Positions 25,394 through 34,452 of a stretch of DNA of 64,000 nt are shown here, one piece after another. The DNA comes from Candidatus Gastranaerophilales bacterium (GTDB lineage: Bacteria > Cyanobacteriota > Vampirovibrionia > Gastranaerophilales > Gastranaerophilaceae). The notes beneath the pieces are model-generated. The model was not told where the DNA came from, did not search any database, and saw only the letters and a program-made list of their open reading frames with translations. The position numbers were made by a program, and so were the translations under genes. The stretch covers positions 1 to 64,000 of the forward strand of contig CANPYW010000005.1 in assembly GCA_947588745.1 (NCBI GenBank), in the 5' to 3' direction. Numbering within the stretch: the first letter of the stretch is position 1; every line of letters starts with the position of its first letter.

Positions 25394-26305
25394 ATGGAAA
25401 CAATCAAGCCAAAAAAATTAATTAAAAGTAATAAAATAGGAATAATAGGCATATCGGGACAGATAAAAGAATATGCAAAATTAGAGAAAGCAAAAATATT
25501 TTTTGAGAATTCCGGGTATGAAGTTGTAATATCAAAGAGCTGTAAATCATCGCATAGGTACATGGCAGGCAATTGCGACAAGGATTGCATTGATACCTTG
25601 CATAATTTTTTTGAAGATAAAAGTATAGATGCGATAGTATGTGCAAGAGGTGGATACGGAACATTAAGACTTTTAAAATATATCGATTGGAATATTATAA
25701 AAAACAATCCTAAGATTTTTGCGGGATATTCGGACATTACGACACTGTTAAATATGATATATAAAAAAACAGGACTTATTACATTTCACAGTGCAATGCC
25801 GTACGGTGATTTTTCAGGCGATATTAATTCGTATACAAAAGAAAGTTTTTTTGAAACTTTAAGCGGTATAAAAACGGAATACAAAGCCGAAAATTCACAA
25901 TTATATTATAAAGGCAAAGCAAAAGGCAGATTATGGGGAGGAAATTTATCAACCCTTGTTTCTTTATGCGGAACCGATTTTGTTCCGAGCGAAAATCTGA
26001 TTTTACTATTAGAAGACCTAAATGAGCCGGCATATAAAATTGATAAAATGCTTACTCAGCTTTTTAACATCAAAGAGATTAGAGAGAATGTAAAAGGTAT
26101 TGCTCTTGGCGAATTTTTAAATATAGACAACAAAGATTATTTAAAGGATATTACAACAGAACTTGCACAAAGGTTGGCAATTCCGGTTTGTGACGGGTTT
26201 AAACTTACACACAATAAAGAAAAAGATACAATCCCAATAGGAGTCAAAGCACAATTTGACTCTATAAAAGGAACTATAAACTTAGAAGAATATTATACAA
26301 TATAA
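25394..26305 (+). CDS. ldcA: LD-carboxypeptidase, peptidase family S66
   Basis: This protein of about 303 residues removes the terminal D-Ala from murein tetrapeptides during peptidoglycan recycling. The S66 features are present: an N-terminal NKIGIIGISG, a central DAIVCARGGYGTLRLL, and the nucleophile Ser in FAGYSDITTLL (around residues 112-122), followed by a C-terminal domain with LLLEDLNEPAYKIDKML and the catalytic His in LTHNKEK. The start is uncertain: ATG at 25394 or GTG at 25385, neither with a good ribosome binding site. It diverges from dnaX. Confidence 0.88.
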   Translation: METIKPKKLIKSNKIGIIGISGQIKEYAKLEKAKIFFENSGYEVVISKSCKSSHRYMAGNCDKDCIDTLHNFFEDKSIDAIVCARGGYGTLRLLKYIDWNIIKNNPKIFAGYSDITTLLNMIYKKTGLITFHSAMPYGDFSGDINSYTKESFFETLSGIKTEYKAENSQLYYKGKAKGRLWGGNLSTLVSLCGTDFVPSENLILLLEDLNEPAYKIDKMLTQLFNIKEIRENVKGIALGEFLNIDNKDYLKDITTELAQRLAIPVCDGFKLTHNKEKDTIPIGVKAQFDSIKGTINLEEYYTI

Positions 26306-26311
26306 CTATAA

Positions 26312-27604
26312 CTATTCTGGATTATATATTTTATCGATATTTACTTTAGAACTAAAATCCTGAAGAACATCGCTGATTATTGAGGTAAGTTTTTCTTCTG
26401 AAAACTCATCTACCTCAAAAGTCAAACGTTTAACAGAAGATTTTTTGTTTTTTTCCTTGTGTTTTATATCAACAATTAACTTTATATAAGCCGGGAAGGT
26501 AATAACAATATTACTTTCTATATCATTTTGCTTAATTGAAAATATACTTTCTGTTTCAGATATATCAAACTTCACTTCTGCATCTGGAAGTTCCGAAGAA
26601 GCTTTTGTTTGAAGTCTGTAAAAGACAGGTGCAACAATTTTATCCAAACTATCGAAATATTCATTTCTCAAATCCTTATTATTTTTCTTTGGATTTGTTT
26701 TCTTTGGTTCAGAAAGATTCAACTTTTCATCAATAATATTTTCTTTATCTAAATAAGAAATATCTTTTACATAAGAGAAATCTAAACCGCTTAAAAGTTG
26801 GTCTTTCATAGATTTTTGCAGACAAGATTCCAGCTTATCAAAATCAGTAGTTATTTCAACAGCAGTAGCAAAAATATCATAGTATGCACTTAAGTTATTT
26901 TTTATTCGCTGTAAAACAGCCTGAGTACCTGTTATTCCAGCATTATAAAGAATTATATAGAAGCCTGAATTTTTAGCATAACCGATTATATCATTCCCTC
27001 TCAAGATAGATTTAATTTTTTTCGCTGTTTTTACTTCACTCATTTTCTTTTGCTCAATAGGTACAGGCTTTAAATACATAAATACGCAATTTTCTATATT
27101 TTCTTCACAGAATTTTTCAAAGAATTTTCTGTAAACAATCGCCGTTTTTTCTTTGGTATACAAACCTGTAGAACTTTCTATTATATTTGCGGCGATTAAA
27201 ACATCGTTATTTGTTTCAATCTGTTTATATAAAACAGCTTTTTGAATGGTTAAAAATATTCTGGTTAAAATAATAGAATCCGGATCAGATAAGAAGAAAA
27301 AGTCGTCAATTCCGCTGTCAAATGCATATAACAATAAATCTTCAACAAAAACATCCATTATAAAAATAATAGGAACCTTATCGAGATTTTTTAATTTTCG
27401 TATTTCTTTTACAATGCCTACAGAATCCTGATTAGCACAGTATAAAAGAATAACAGACGGCTGCATAGAATTTAATACGGATATCGATTCAATATAAGAA
27501 ACAATTTTTACGACATCACATTCTCTCAATAATTTTATTTTTTCCGATATTTTAGAACCAATTTCCTGATTATTCGAAATCACCAATATATAATTATTCT
27601 GCAA
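26312..27604 (-). CDS. Pseudo-receiver plus degenerate GGDEF-like signalling protein
   Basis: This protein of about 430 residues begins with a response-regulator-like fold (about 5-125), but the phosphoacceptor position reads VILLYCAN instead of an Asp-containing strand. A GGDEF-like domain follows (about 140-260): it keeps STGLYTKEK and RGNDIIGYAKNSGFYIILY, but the GGDEF signature is replaced by KNSGF, so cyclase activity is not expected. The C-terminal 150 residues are an acidic beta/alpha domain I do not recognise. A TTG at 27604 with GGTGGA upstream is the preferred start; GTG at 27613 is possible. Probably a binding or scaffold protein. Confidence 0.6.
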   Translation of the reverse strand: MQNNYILVISNNQEIGSKISEKIKLLRECDVVKIVSYIESISVLNSMQPSVILLYCANQDSVGIVKEIRKLKNLDKVPIIFIMDVFVEDLLLYAFDSGIDDFFFLSDPDSIILTRIFLTIQKAVLYKQIETNNDVLIAANIIESSTGLYTKEKTAIVYRKFFEKFCEENIENCVFMYLKPVPIEQKKMSEVKTAKKIKSILRGNDIIGYAKNSGFYIILYNAGITGTQAVLQRIKNNLSAYYDIFATAVEITTDFDKLESCLQKSMKDQLLSGLDFSYVKDISYLDKENIIDEKLNLSEPKKTNPKKNNKDLRNEYFDSLDKIVAPVFYRLQTKASSELPDAEVKFDISETESIFSIKQNDIESNIVITFPAYIKLIVDIKHKEKNKKSSVKRLTFEVDEFSEEKLTSIISDVLQDFSSKVNIDKIYNPE

Positions 27605-27628
27605 GCAATCCACCTTCTTATCTTTTTC

Positions 27629-28579
27629 TTAAAACATACCTTTTTTTCTAAAATAGAATACAACCGCCGTTGAAGTTATAATAGAAAGTGCAACTACAAT
27701 TAAAAACCCGAAATGATTAGTTTGATACGGAACAGGAACATTCATGCCCCATAAACCGCCAATCATTGTAGGAATTGACATTATAATAGTAATTGCAGCT
27801 AAAAACTTCATAACCTGATTTAAGTTATTATTAATAATTGAAGCAAAACCTTCCATCATGGCTTCTAAAATCATACGATGCATATCAACCATTTCTATTG
27901 CCTGCTTATTATCAATCATAACATCTTCAAGTAAATCCATATCTTCTTCCGTATTTTTTAAATGATTTGCGGAATTAGACTTGGTCATTCTCATTATTTT
28001 TTGAAGCACTATATCATTATCTTTTAATGCTGTAGAAAAATAAACCAAAGTTTTCTGTATTTCCATTAATTGAAATAATGCTTTGTTATTTGTTGCCTTT
28101 TGAAGTTCAGTTTCAATATTTTCACTTGTACGATTAATAATATCCAAATATTTTAAATAAAATTTTACGGAACGATATAATATTTTTAATAAAAATTCAG
28201 TTTTATTTCTTGTATCAAAAGAGTATGCAGTGGATTCATTAAAAGAAGAAAGAATATTATTATCTTTTGAGCAAACAGTAATTATTGCAGTAGGAGTATA
28301 AATTATACCGATAGGCAGAGTATCAAAACATCCGTCATCAGTCATTATAGGCAAATTAGTAATAATTAAAATGTTGCTGTCTTCAATTTCAATACGAGAA
28401 CGTTCATCCAAATCGAGAGAATTCAAAAGGAAATCTTCATCCAACCCCAAAACCAATGAAACTTGTTTAACTTCTTCTTCATTCGGTGCAATTAAACTAA
28501 ACCATGAACCCGATACGGCTTCACTTATGCTTAGCCTTGATAGCGTTTTATTAGATTCTGTTTTGAAAATCTTTATCAT
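27629..28579 (-). CDS. corA: CorA family magnesium/cobalt transporter
   Basis: This 316-residue CorA-type channel has a cytoplasmic N-terminal funnel, a long stalk helix (about 190-255) and two C-terminal membrane helices (about 258-278 and 290-310). The GMN signature occurs in GGLWGMNVP at the end of TM1, as in Mg2+-transporting members. The C-terminus ends in basic residues (YFRKKGMF). It mediates Mg2+ uptake across the inner membrane as a pentamer. Confidence 0.92.
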   Translation of the reverse strand: MIKIFKTESNKTLSRLSISEAVSGSWFSLIAPNEEEVKQVSLVLGLDEDFLLNSLDLDERSRIEIEDSNILIITNLPIMTDDGCFDTLPIGIIYTPTAIITVCSKDNNILSSFNESTAYSFDTRNKTEFLLKILYRSVKFYLKYLDIINRTSENIETELQKATNNKALFQLMEIQKTLVYFSTALKDNDIVLQKIMRMTKSNSANHLKNTEEDMDLLEDVMIDNKQAIEMVDMHRMILEAMMEGFASIINNNLNQVMKFLAAITIIMSIPTMIGGLWGMNVPVPYQTNHFGFLIVVALSIITSTAVVFYFRKKGMF

Positions 28580-28675
28580 ACTATAATTCCGAATGCCTCT
28601 TTATTTATTAAAGCATGAATTTGTCAATATGTGAAGTAAAATCAAGCAAAAAGACTATGCAAAACTATAAAAAGC

Positions 28676-29749
28676 TCAATGTTCAAACTTAATTTCTTTT
28701 AATCCAAATCCGTTTAAATCAATATTTGCCTGTGTTGAAGTAATAGAAAGTAGTTCAGACTTATTTTCATTATAATCTATACTCCAAGTACCCAAAAAAA
28801 GCGGTTTATCTTTGGTAAAAGCATAAGCATATAAAATCATTCTGTCGGGATTATTTTTATCCCAACCGATTGGGAATATATCCCACATATAATCTTTTAA
28901 ATCAATATTCTTATTTTCTCGCCACCAATATATTATGGCTTCCCGAACGGCATTCAGCCTTTTATATTGACCTGTTTTAAAATCATAAACAATTATATTC
29001 GTCTGCCATGTTTCAGATAAATTAGAACCTATTTTTTCTTTAAAAGCAAGCTTTTGACTATCTTTTGACCAATCAATCGGATACAGCGTTTTAAATTGAT
29101 ATTCAATGAGCTCATCAGCCCCCACCGTTAAAAAAGGTTTAACATCACTTTGTATTACATTTGTTTTGTATAATATTTCATATACATTTCCGGCATTTTG
29201 AGGCACTTTAATTAAATATGCGGCAGAAGATGTCTGCATATTTTGAGGATAGAAAAACGCCTTTGTATAAACCATTTTGGTTTTATCGGGCGATAGAATT
29301 CCGGGTGCGGTAACAACACGCTCGGAAACTACTTTACGCACATCGATGTTTCTTTGCCCCGGAGGCGAATTGTATCTTATTACACGGAAATTAGGTTCGG
29401 GTAATATAATATCATCCTCACGTGTAAAATCAGGCTCAGGTATCACAAAATCTTTTCGTTTTTTTTCAGCGGCAAACTTATCATAATCATCCTCCGTTAC
29501 AGGTTGATTAGACTTATCTATATTATGAAAATATATTCTTTTTGTCGGAGGAAGATGCAGTTTTGCCCTTATTTTTTCTTCAATTGTACGAGGGTCTTTT
29601 TCTTTCTTTGATATTTGTTCGTTTTCTGATGTTTGTTCACTCGCAGAATTATCAAAATTAATTTCATCTTCCGCATAAACAAAAGTATTTATACTCATCA
29701 ACCCTATTAAAACATACAAGAAGAAAAGTTTACGCATAAACTTAAACAA
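28676..29749 (-). CDS. Exported protein with beta-propeller-like repeats, unknown function
   Basis: This 357-residue protein has a signal peptide (hydrophobic about 8-26, ending VYA before EDE). An acidic disordered stretch (about 28-60) follows, then PEPDFTRED and PEPNFRVIR repeats (about 100-125). The beta-rich body has PDKTKMVYTKAF and WSKDSQKLAFKEK motifs, like WD40/TolB-type propeller blades. It overlaps the response regulator gene by 8 bp, so it belongs to the same operon as the sensor kinase and regulator and may be an envelope component of that system. Confidence 0.6.
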   Translation of the reverse strand: MFKFMRKLFFLYVLIGLMSINTFVYAEDEINFDNSASEQTSENEQISKKEKDPRTIEEKIRAKLHLPPTKRIYFHNIDKSNQPVTEDDYDKFAAEKKRKDFVIPEPDFTREDDIILPEPNFRVIRYNSPPGQRNIDVRKVVSERVVTAPGILSPDKTKMVYTKAFFYPQNMQTSSAAYLIKVPQNAGNVYEILYKTNVIQSDVKPFLTVGADELIEYQFKTLYPIDWSKDSQKLAFKEKIGSNLSETWQTNIIVYDFKTGQYKRLNAVREAIIYWWRENKNIDLKDYMWDIFPIGWDKNNPDRMILYAYAFTKDKPLFLGTWSIDYNENKSELLSITSTQANIDLNGFGLKEIKFEH

Positions 29750-30416
29750 GACCTTCTTTTACAGCTTGAATTGTAGCTTGAGTTCTGTTTGTTACGTACA
29801 ATTTTTGAAGAATACTATGAACATGAGCTTTTGTGGTTGATAAAGTAATAACAAGCTTTTTTGCTATTTGAGAATTATTTAATCCTTCAACAATTAAAGC
29901 AAGCACTTCAATTTCTCTATCCGTAAGCCCATATATATTTTTAGCATTCTTATTCAAAGTTGAAACATTTTGTCCGGATTTATCGGCAGAATTTTTACTT
30001 ACATTAGATAATACAAGCCTTGCAATAGCAGGGTCAAGCCAGGCAGTACCTTCTGCAACCGCTTTAATTGCGGCAATAAGCTGTTCTTCTTGAGCTCCTT
30101 TCATTATATATCCGTCAGCCCCTGCTGATAATGAATCAAACACATCATTATCAGACTCTCTTGAAGTAAAAATTAATATTTTTATATTGGGATTAGATTT
30201 TTTTATTAATGATGTTGCTTGTATACCATCCATTTCAGGCAGCCCGATATCCATAAGAACCACGTCAGGATTATATTTCGAGGCCAATTCAACAGCCTGT
30301 TTACCATTTTCAGCTTCCGCAATCAAATCTATATCGTTACAGTTTTCAAATACAAGCGATAAGCCCAAACGAACCATTTTATAATCTTCTACAAGTAAAA
30401 CCTTTATGCTTTCCAT
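29742..30416 (-). CDS. NarL/FixJ-type response regulator
   Basis: This 224-residue regulator has an N-terminal receiver (about 1-120) with the acidic pocket LVEDYK, the phosphoacceptor in DVVLMDIGLPEMDG (D55 region), T in FTS and the conserved Lys in YIMKGA. The C-terminal LuxR-type helix-turn-helix has LTDREIEVLALIVEGLNNSQIAKKL (split across about 160-185) and STTKAHVHSILQKL. It overlaps the kinase gene by 13 bp and is most likely its cognate regulator. Confidence 0.92.
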   Translation of the reverse strand: MESIKVLLVEDYKMVRLGLSLVFENCNDIDLIAEAENGKQAVELASKYNPDVVLMDIGLPEMDGIQATSLIKKSNPNIKILIFTSRESDNDVFDSLSAGADGYIMKGAQEEQLIAAIKAVAEGTAWLDPAIARLVLSNVSKNSADKSGQNVSTLNKNAKNIYGLTDREIEVLALIVEGLNNSQIAKKLVITLSTTKAHVHSILQKLYVTNRTQATIQAVKEGLV

Positions 30417-31951
30417 AACTTTGTATCTTCCTTATTAACCGTAACATCCAAAAGAAGGAAGAAAAACTCGCTTCCCTTTCCCTTATCACTTTCTAACCAT
30501 ATTTTACCATTGTGTGCATCAATTATTTGCTTTGATAAATATAATCCTAGCCCCGTACTTATCGAACGTTTTTCCTGAGTTCCTTGCGAAAAACGTTTAA
30601 ATAATTTGGGGATATCCTTTTTATATATACCTTCACCGTTATCTTTAACGGAGAAACGTAAATCATTATTATCTATATCAGCTTTTACTTCAATTTCTCC
30701 GTTTTCTTGTGTATATTTAACAGCATTTCCCAATAAATTAACAATAACACGTCTTAATTCGTTTCTATCTGCAAATATTTCACAATTTTTAATTTCAGAG
30801 TATAATTTTTTAATCGTTAAATGTTTTTTATCGGCTAAAGGTAAAACCTGTTCAACACATTCATCAACCAACAATTTAAAATCGAATGCCGTTTTAATAA
30901 GTGTAAGTTTTCCGGATTCATATTTATAAACTTCCAATAAAGTATTCACAAGCCCCAGCATATCTTCATTGCTTTTTTTAAGGTTAGAAAGGAACATATA
31001 CTGTTTTTCGTTCAAACTTCCCAATTTTCCGTTCAGAAAATATTCCAATGTTTGAATGGCTGCTAATGATGGAGTTCTTAAATCATGAGTTAAAGTGGCA
31101 ATAAAATCATCCCTCAATCTTTCCATTTCTTTTTGAGCATTTATATCCCTTATTATAAAAACGTATTTTGTCGTGTGATTTTCATCTTTCGGAGGAATAT
31201 ATGAGCAGCTTATTTCAACGGGAATTTTATTTCCGTTTACTTCGTTTTGAATATATATATCCCGTAATATTTCATCTTCTTCGGAATTAAATATCAAATT
31301 CCAATCGGCATTTTCGGAAATAAATAAATCTTGAACTTTTTTTTGTTTAAGAATTTTTTGAGATAAGCCAAAGAAGCTTTCTGCCGCCGGATTTACATTT
31401 AATATTTGTTGTTCTTTAGAGGAAACTATTATTCCGTCCGCACAGTTAGTGATTATAGCGGATAAATGCTCATTCATTTCAGATAAATCCGCCGTTTTTT
31501 TACTTACCAAATCTTCTAAATGTTTGGAATATTCTTCCAGTTGCCTGTTTTTATCCTCTAAATTATCAATTAAATTAGCTCTTTCGTAGGCATTTTTAAT
31601 GTTAATTATCAGTTCGTCATTATCCCAGGGTTTTTCGATATACTTATACAATCCGACTTCATTAATCGCTTTAATTGCATTTTCCTTATCAGCATATCCC
31701 GTAAGCAAAATCATACTGGCATTTTTTTGAAGTTTTTTTGCTTCCGAGAGAAATTCAATACCGTTCATTTCATCCATCATAAAATCGGAGATTATAACAT
31801 CTCTTTTATTATTTTGAAGATATTTTATTGCTTCTTTCGGACTGTTAAAGAACACAACATCATTAAACTCCTCAATAAGAAGCAAAGATTTTAGTGATGT
31901 TGTAACAAGTTTATCATCATCAAGTATTAAGATTTTATAAGGATAAGGCAT
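30404..31951 (-). CDS. Receiver-PAS-histidine kinase hybrid
   Basis: This 515-residue soluble sensor kinase has an N-terminal receiver (about 5-125, DVIISDFMMDEMNG with the phospho-Asp and YIEKPW with the Lys). A coiled linker leads to a PAS domain (about 165-275), a HisKA domain with the phospho-His in ATLTHDLRTP, and an HATPase with NLLGNAVKYT (N box), KDNGEGI (G1) and GTGLGLYLSKQI-like G2. No membrane segment is present. The receiver at the N-terminus suggests control by another kinase. The overlapping downstream gene encodes the likely output regulator. Confidence 0.92.
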   Translation of the reverse strand: MPYPYKILILDDDKLVTTSLKSLLLIEEFNDVVFFNSPKEAIKYLQNNKRDVIISDFMMDEMNGIEFLSEAKKLQKNASMILLTGYADKENAIKAINEVGLYKYIEKPWDNDELIINIKNAYERANLIDNLEDKNRQLEEYSKHLEDLVSKKTADLSEMNEHLSAIITNCADGIIVSSKEQQILNVNPAAESFFGLSQKILKQKKVQDLFISENADWNLIFNSEEDEILRDIYIQNEVNGNKIPVEISCSYIPPKDENHTTKYVFIIRDINAQKEMERLRDDFIATLTHDLRTPSLAAIQTLEYFLNGKLGSLNEKQYMFLSNLKKSNEDMLGLVNTLLEVYKYESGKLTLIKTAFDFKLLVDECVEQVLPLADKKHLTIKKLYSEIKNCEIFADRNELRRVIVNLLGNAVKYTQENGEIEVKADIDNNDLRFSVKDNGEGIYKKDIPKLFKRFSQGTQEKRSISTGLGLYLSKQIIDAHNGKIWLESDKGKGSEFFFLLLDVTVNKEDTKLWKA

Positions 31952-32028
31952 TAATACACACTCCTAATAAAATGATAGTTTATCAAAGCCAAATAGACAA
32001 ATATTTTACAAATATTAAGTTGCAATAT

Positions 32029-33957
32029 TTATTTTTCATACATTTGTTCAATTTTTGATAATTTTACTTGTAATTCTGCAATTGTTGTTTTTAAAAGCAT
32101 TATTTCGGCTTTTAAAGTAGAAATTCGCTGCGGAATTTTAACAAGATTTTGTTTATCTGTTAAGCGTCTTATTGCATTTGAACATTCTTCGCTCTTTTTT
32201 TGAGCTTCTTCCATAGACATAACTGAAGTAATAACGCTTAAATTATGAATTTGTTTATCCGAATTATTAATCTGCTTAATTATATCGTTCTTTACACCCT
32301 GCGTTTTTGTAAGTTCCAACTCGGCTTGTTTTTTTTGTCGGGATTTATTAAACGCAATTATAACAGGCTTTGTTTCCAAAAATTCAATTTCTTTATTTAT
32401 TTGAATTAAAGCTGTTTGATTAATCAGAACCTTTACATACCCTCCGTTTGGATGTAATTCAATAAAACTTAATGCTTCTCTCAACTTATTATATCTGTCA
32501 AAATCAGCCTGTTCAGCTGCCGAATAATCTTCTGATTTAAAATCTTCATCAGGATAACCCGATATTTTAAAAAGTATATCTGCTTCTTTTTTTGAAGCTT
32601 CTTCAAGCGATTGATTTAATACCAATCTGTTTTTTCTTTCTTTTTCCAATGAAATATAAGAAGCATAAATTTTATCAGCCCTGTTTTTTTGAGATTGATA
32701 CATTTCAACTGTAGGATATTCTTCATTTAGAATATCCAATTCCAATTTAATTTCGTCATAACTTAACATCTCCGTCTGAATTTGCTCATTTATATGGGCT
32801 AACTGTACTTTTAAATCGGATATTTGCGTCTGCTTTTGTTCTTCTGTTAATTCAGAATTTTCACCTTGCTTATTTGTTTTGGATTTAGAAGATTTTTTCG
32901 CTACATTCCCATTCACAAGTTCATTTAAAGAATTGCTTACCCTTAGGCGTTTACCCTTTAATTCTTCAATAGCCATAGATGACACATTTAAAGAAGATTC
33001 CAGTTTATTTCTTTCTAAAATTGCAAGATATTCCTTATCATTTTCAAGTTCGCTTAATTTACCTTCTTGCTCCAAAATTTCATTACGCTTTTCGGTAATA
33101 TCATTTTCGCAATCTTCAATGGCAACATTGATATCATCTCCGCAACTTTTTATTTTATAATCTATGGAATTAAGATAATTTACCGTTTCCGTTTTTTCTA
33201 CAAATAATCGTTCCAGATGTTTCAGAATATTCGTTGCTGAAATTCTCTTTTTTACATTTTCTTGAGATGACTCAAGAAGCTGTGCCATTGCAAAATCAAA
33301 TTTTTCTTTTGGCATATTATTTTTAATGGACGGAAACATTCTGTAAAATACATCAAAGGTTACGCCGTCTTTTAAATGCTGATTACAGCAGCAGCAAGCT
33401 TCAACCAAATTCAAATCTACATTATTATTGTCCTGTTCTAAATTTTGAGGAGATGTATGGTCTATTGTCTTTATTAAAGGATGCATATTTTTTACCAGCA
33501 ATTTTTGTGCTTCATCTCTGTTCAAATTATAAACCTGCTCAAAAATCGACTCACCTTTTAAAAAAGGTTTTTTTTCTGAAGATTCCAAAAACTTATCAAA
33601 AAACTTAATTTCATCTGCATTTTCAATTTTTTTAGCAACGGTTATTTCGGGAGCATTTTTTCCTTCCGATAATTTTTCCGATACACTCCTAATTTTACCT
33701 TGCAATCGTGTAGATTTTGAAGAAAGCATCTCCTGGGCAATACTTTCGGTCTGGGCTTCCGTATACACTTTACAGCCGCAATAAGCACAGTGATTTGTAG
33801 GATTTATGACTGACTCGGAAGTGTAATTTTTTCCGCTGAAAGATACCTCATCACAATTCCGTATACTTATTAAGTTAATTCCATTATTTGAATGTATATT
33901 TTTTTGTCTGTTAAAAAACCCTATATTTGAAATATTATTAATAGCACAAATTCTCAT
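32029..33957 (-). CDS. HNH-like zinc-finger protein fused to long coiled coil
   Basis: This protein of about 642 residues contains an HNH-type arrangement: HCAYCGC (C57, C60), then IDHTSPQNL (D166-H167), then LNLVEACCCCNQHLKDG (N183, C188, C191, N192), matching the CxxC...DH...NLVxxCxxCNxxK pattern of zinc-stabilised HNH domains. From about residue 205 to the end it is predicted coiled coil with a linker near 360-375. The unusual 105-residue separation between the first CxxC and the DH motif includes helices. The start at 33957 has GGGGA upstream; an ATG at 33975 is less likely. Nuclease activity is an inference. Confidence 0.6.
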   Translation of the reverse strand: MRICAINNISNIGFFNRQKNIHSNNGINLISIRNCDEVSFSGKNYTSESVINPTNHCAYCGCKVYTEAQTESIAQEMLSSKSTRLQGKIRSVSEKLSEGKNAPEITVAKKIENADEIKFFDKFLESSEKKPFLKGESIFEQVYNLNRDEAQKLLVKNMHPLIKTIDHTSPQNLEQDNNNVDLNLVEACCCCNQHLKDGVTFDVFYRMFPSIKNNMPKEKFDFAMAQLLESSQENVKKRISATNILKHLERLFVEKTETVNYLNSIDYKIKSCGDDINVAIEDCENDITEKRNEILEQEGKLSELENDKEYLAILERNKLESSLNVSSMAIEELKGKRLRVSNSLNELVNGNVAKKSSKSKTNKQGENSELTEEQKQTQISDLKVQLAHINEQIQTEMLSYDEIKLELDILNEEYPTVEMYQSQKNRADKIYASYISLEKERKNRLVLNQSLEEASKKEADILFKISGYPDEDFKSEDYSAAEQADFDRYNKLREALSFIELHPNGGYVKVLINQTALIQINKEIEFLETKPVIIAFNKSRQKKQAELELTKTQGVKNDIIKQINNSDKQIHNLSVITSVMSMEEAQKKSEECSNAIRRLTDKQNLVKIPQRISTLKAEIMLLKTTIAELQVKLSKIEQMYEK

Positions 33958-34044
33958 GCATTCCCCGCAAAACATATATACGTCTTATGCATTAAAATAT
34001 CAATAATATTTTTTTTGTTATTATATTAAGGTTTTTTACAAAGG

Positions 34045-34452
34045 TTATATATTTCTGGTATTTTCAAGAAAAGTTCTGATACATTTATTAATATTACCTG
34101 GCGTATTCAATACGGAAGGTATTTCATCTTCAAAATCTTCTTCCGGCTGTGAAGGAGCTTCTTCTGTATAAACCTCATCATTAGGAGAAACTTTTCTTTT
34201 AAAGAAATAAGCCAATACAATAAAAATGGCAATGCATATCAATAATGCTCCAAATGATAAAAATAACTTTTGCAATACAAAAGACATTTCAGAATGATTT
34301 TGTGCAGGAGTTTCAACGGTTTCAACCGTTTCAACAGTTTTTGCATTCTCAGGCAATGGCGGAATATCCGGCCCGTTTTGATATTCTATAACCGGTAATC
34401 CGTTTAAATCTTCATTTGGCATATTTTCTGCAATTAAAATTATATTATGCAT
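34045..34452 (-). CDS. Single-pass membrane protein downstream of RNase E/G
   Basis: This 135-residue protein has a Pro/Glu/Thr-rich N-terminus with a VETVETVET repeat (about 39-48), one membrane helix (about 62-86, FGALLICIAIFIVLAYFF) followed by KRK, and an acidic cytoplasmic segment ending in a short helix. The layout resembles FliO-like small membrane proteins, but no flagellar genes are nearby, so I give no function. Its start overlaps the end of the RNase E/G gene by 8 bp, implying coupled translation. Confidence 0.55.
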   Translation of the reverse strand: MHNIILIAENMPNEDLNGLPVIEYQNGPDIPPLPENAKTVETVETVETPAQNHSEMSFVLQKLFLSFGALLICIAIFIVLAYFFKRKVSPNDEVYTEEAPSQPEEDFEDEIPSVLNTPGNINKCIRTFLENTRNI

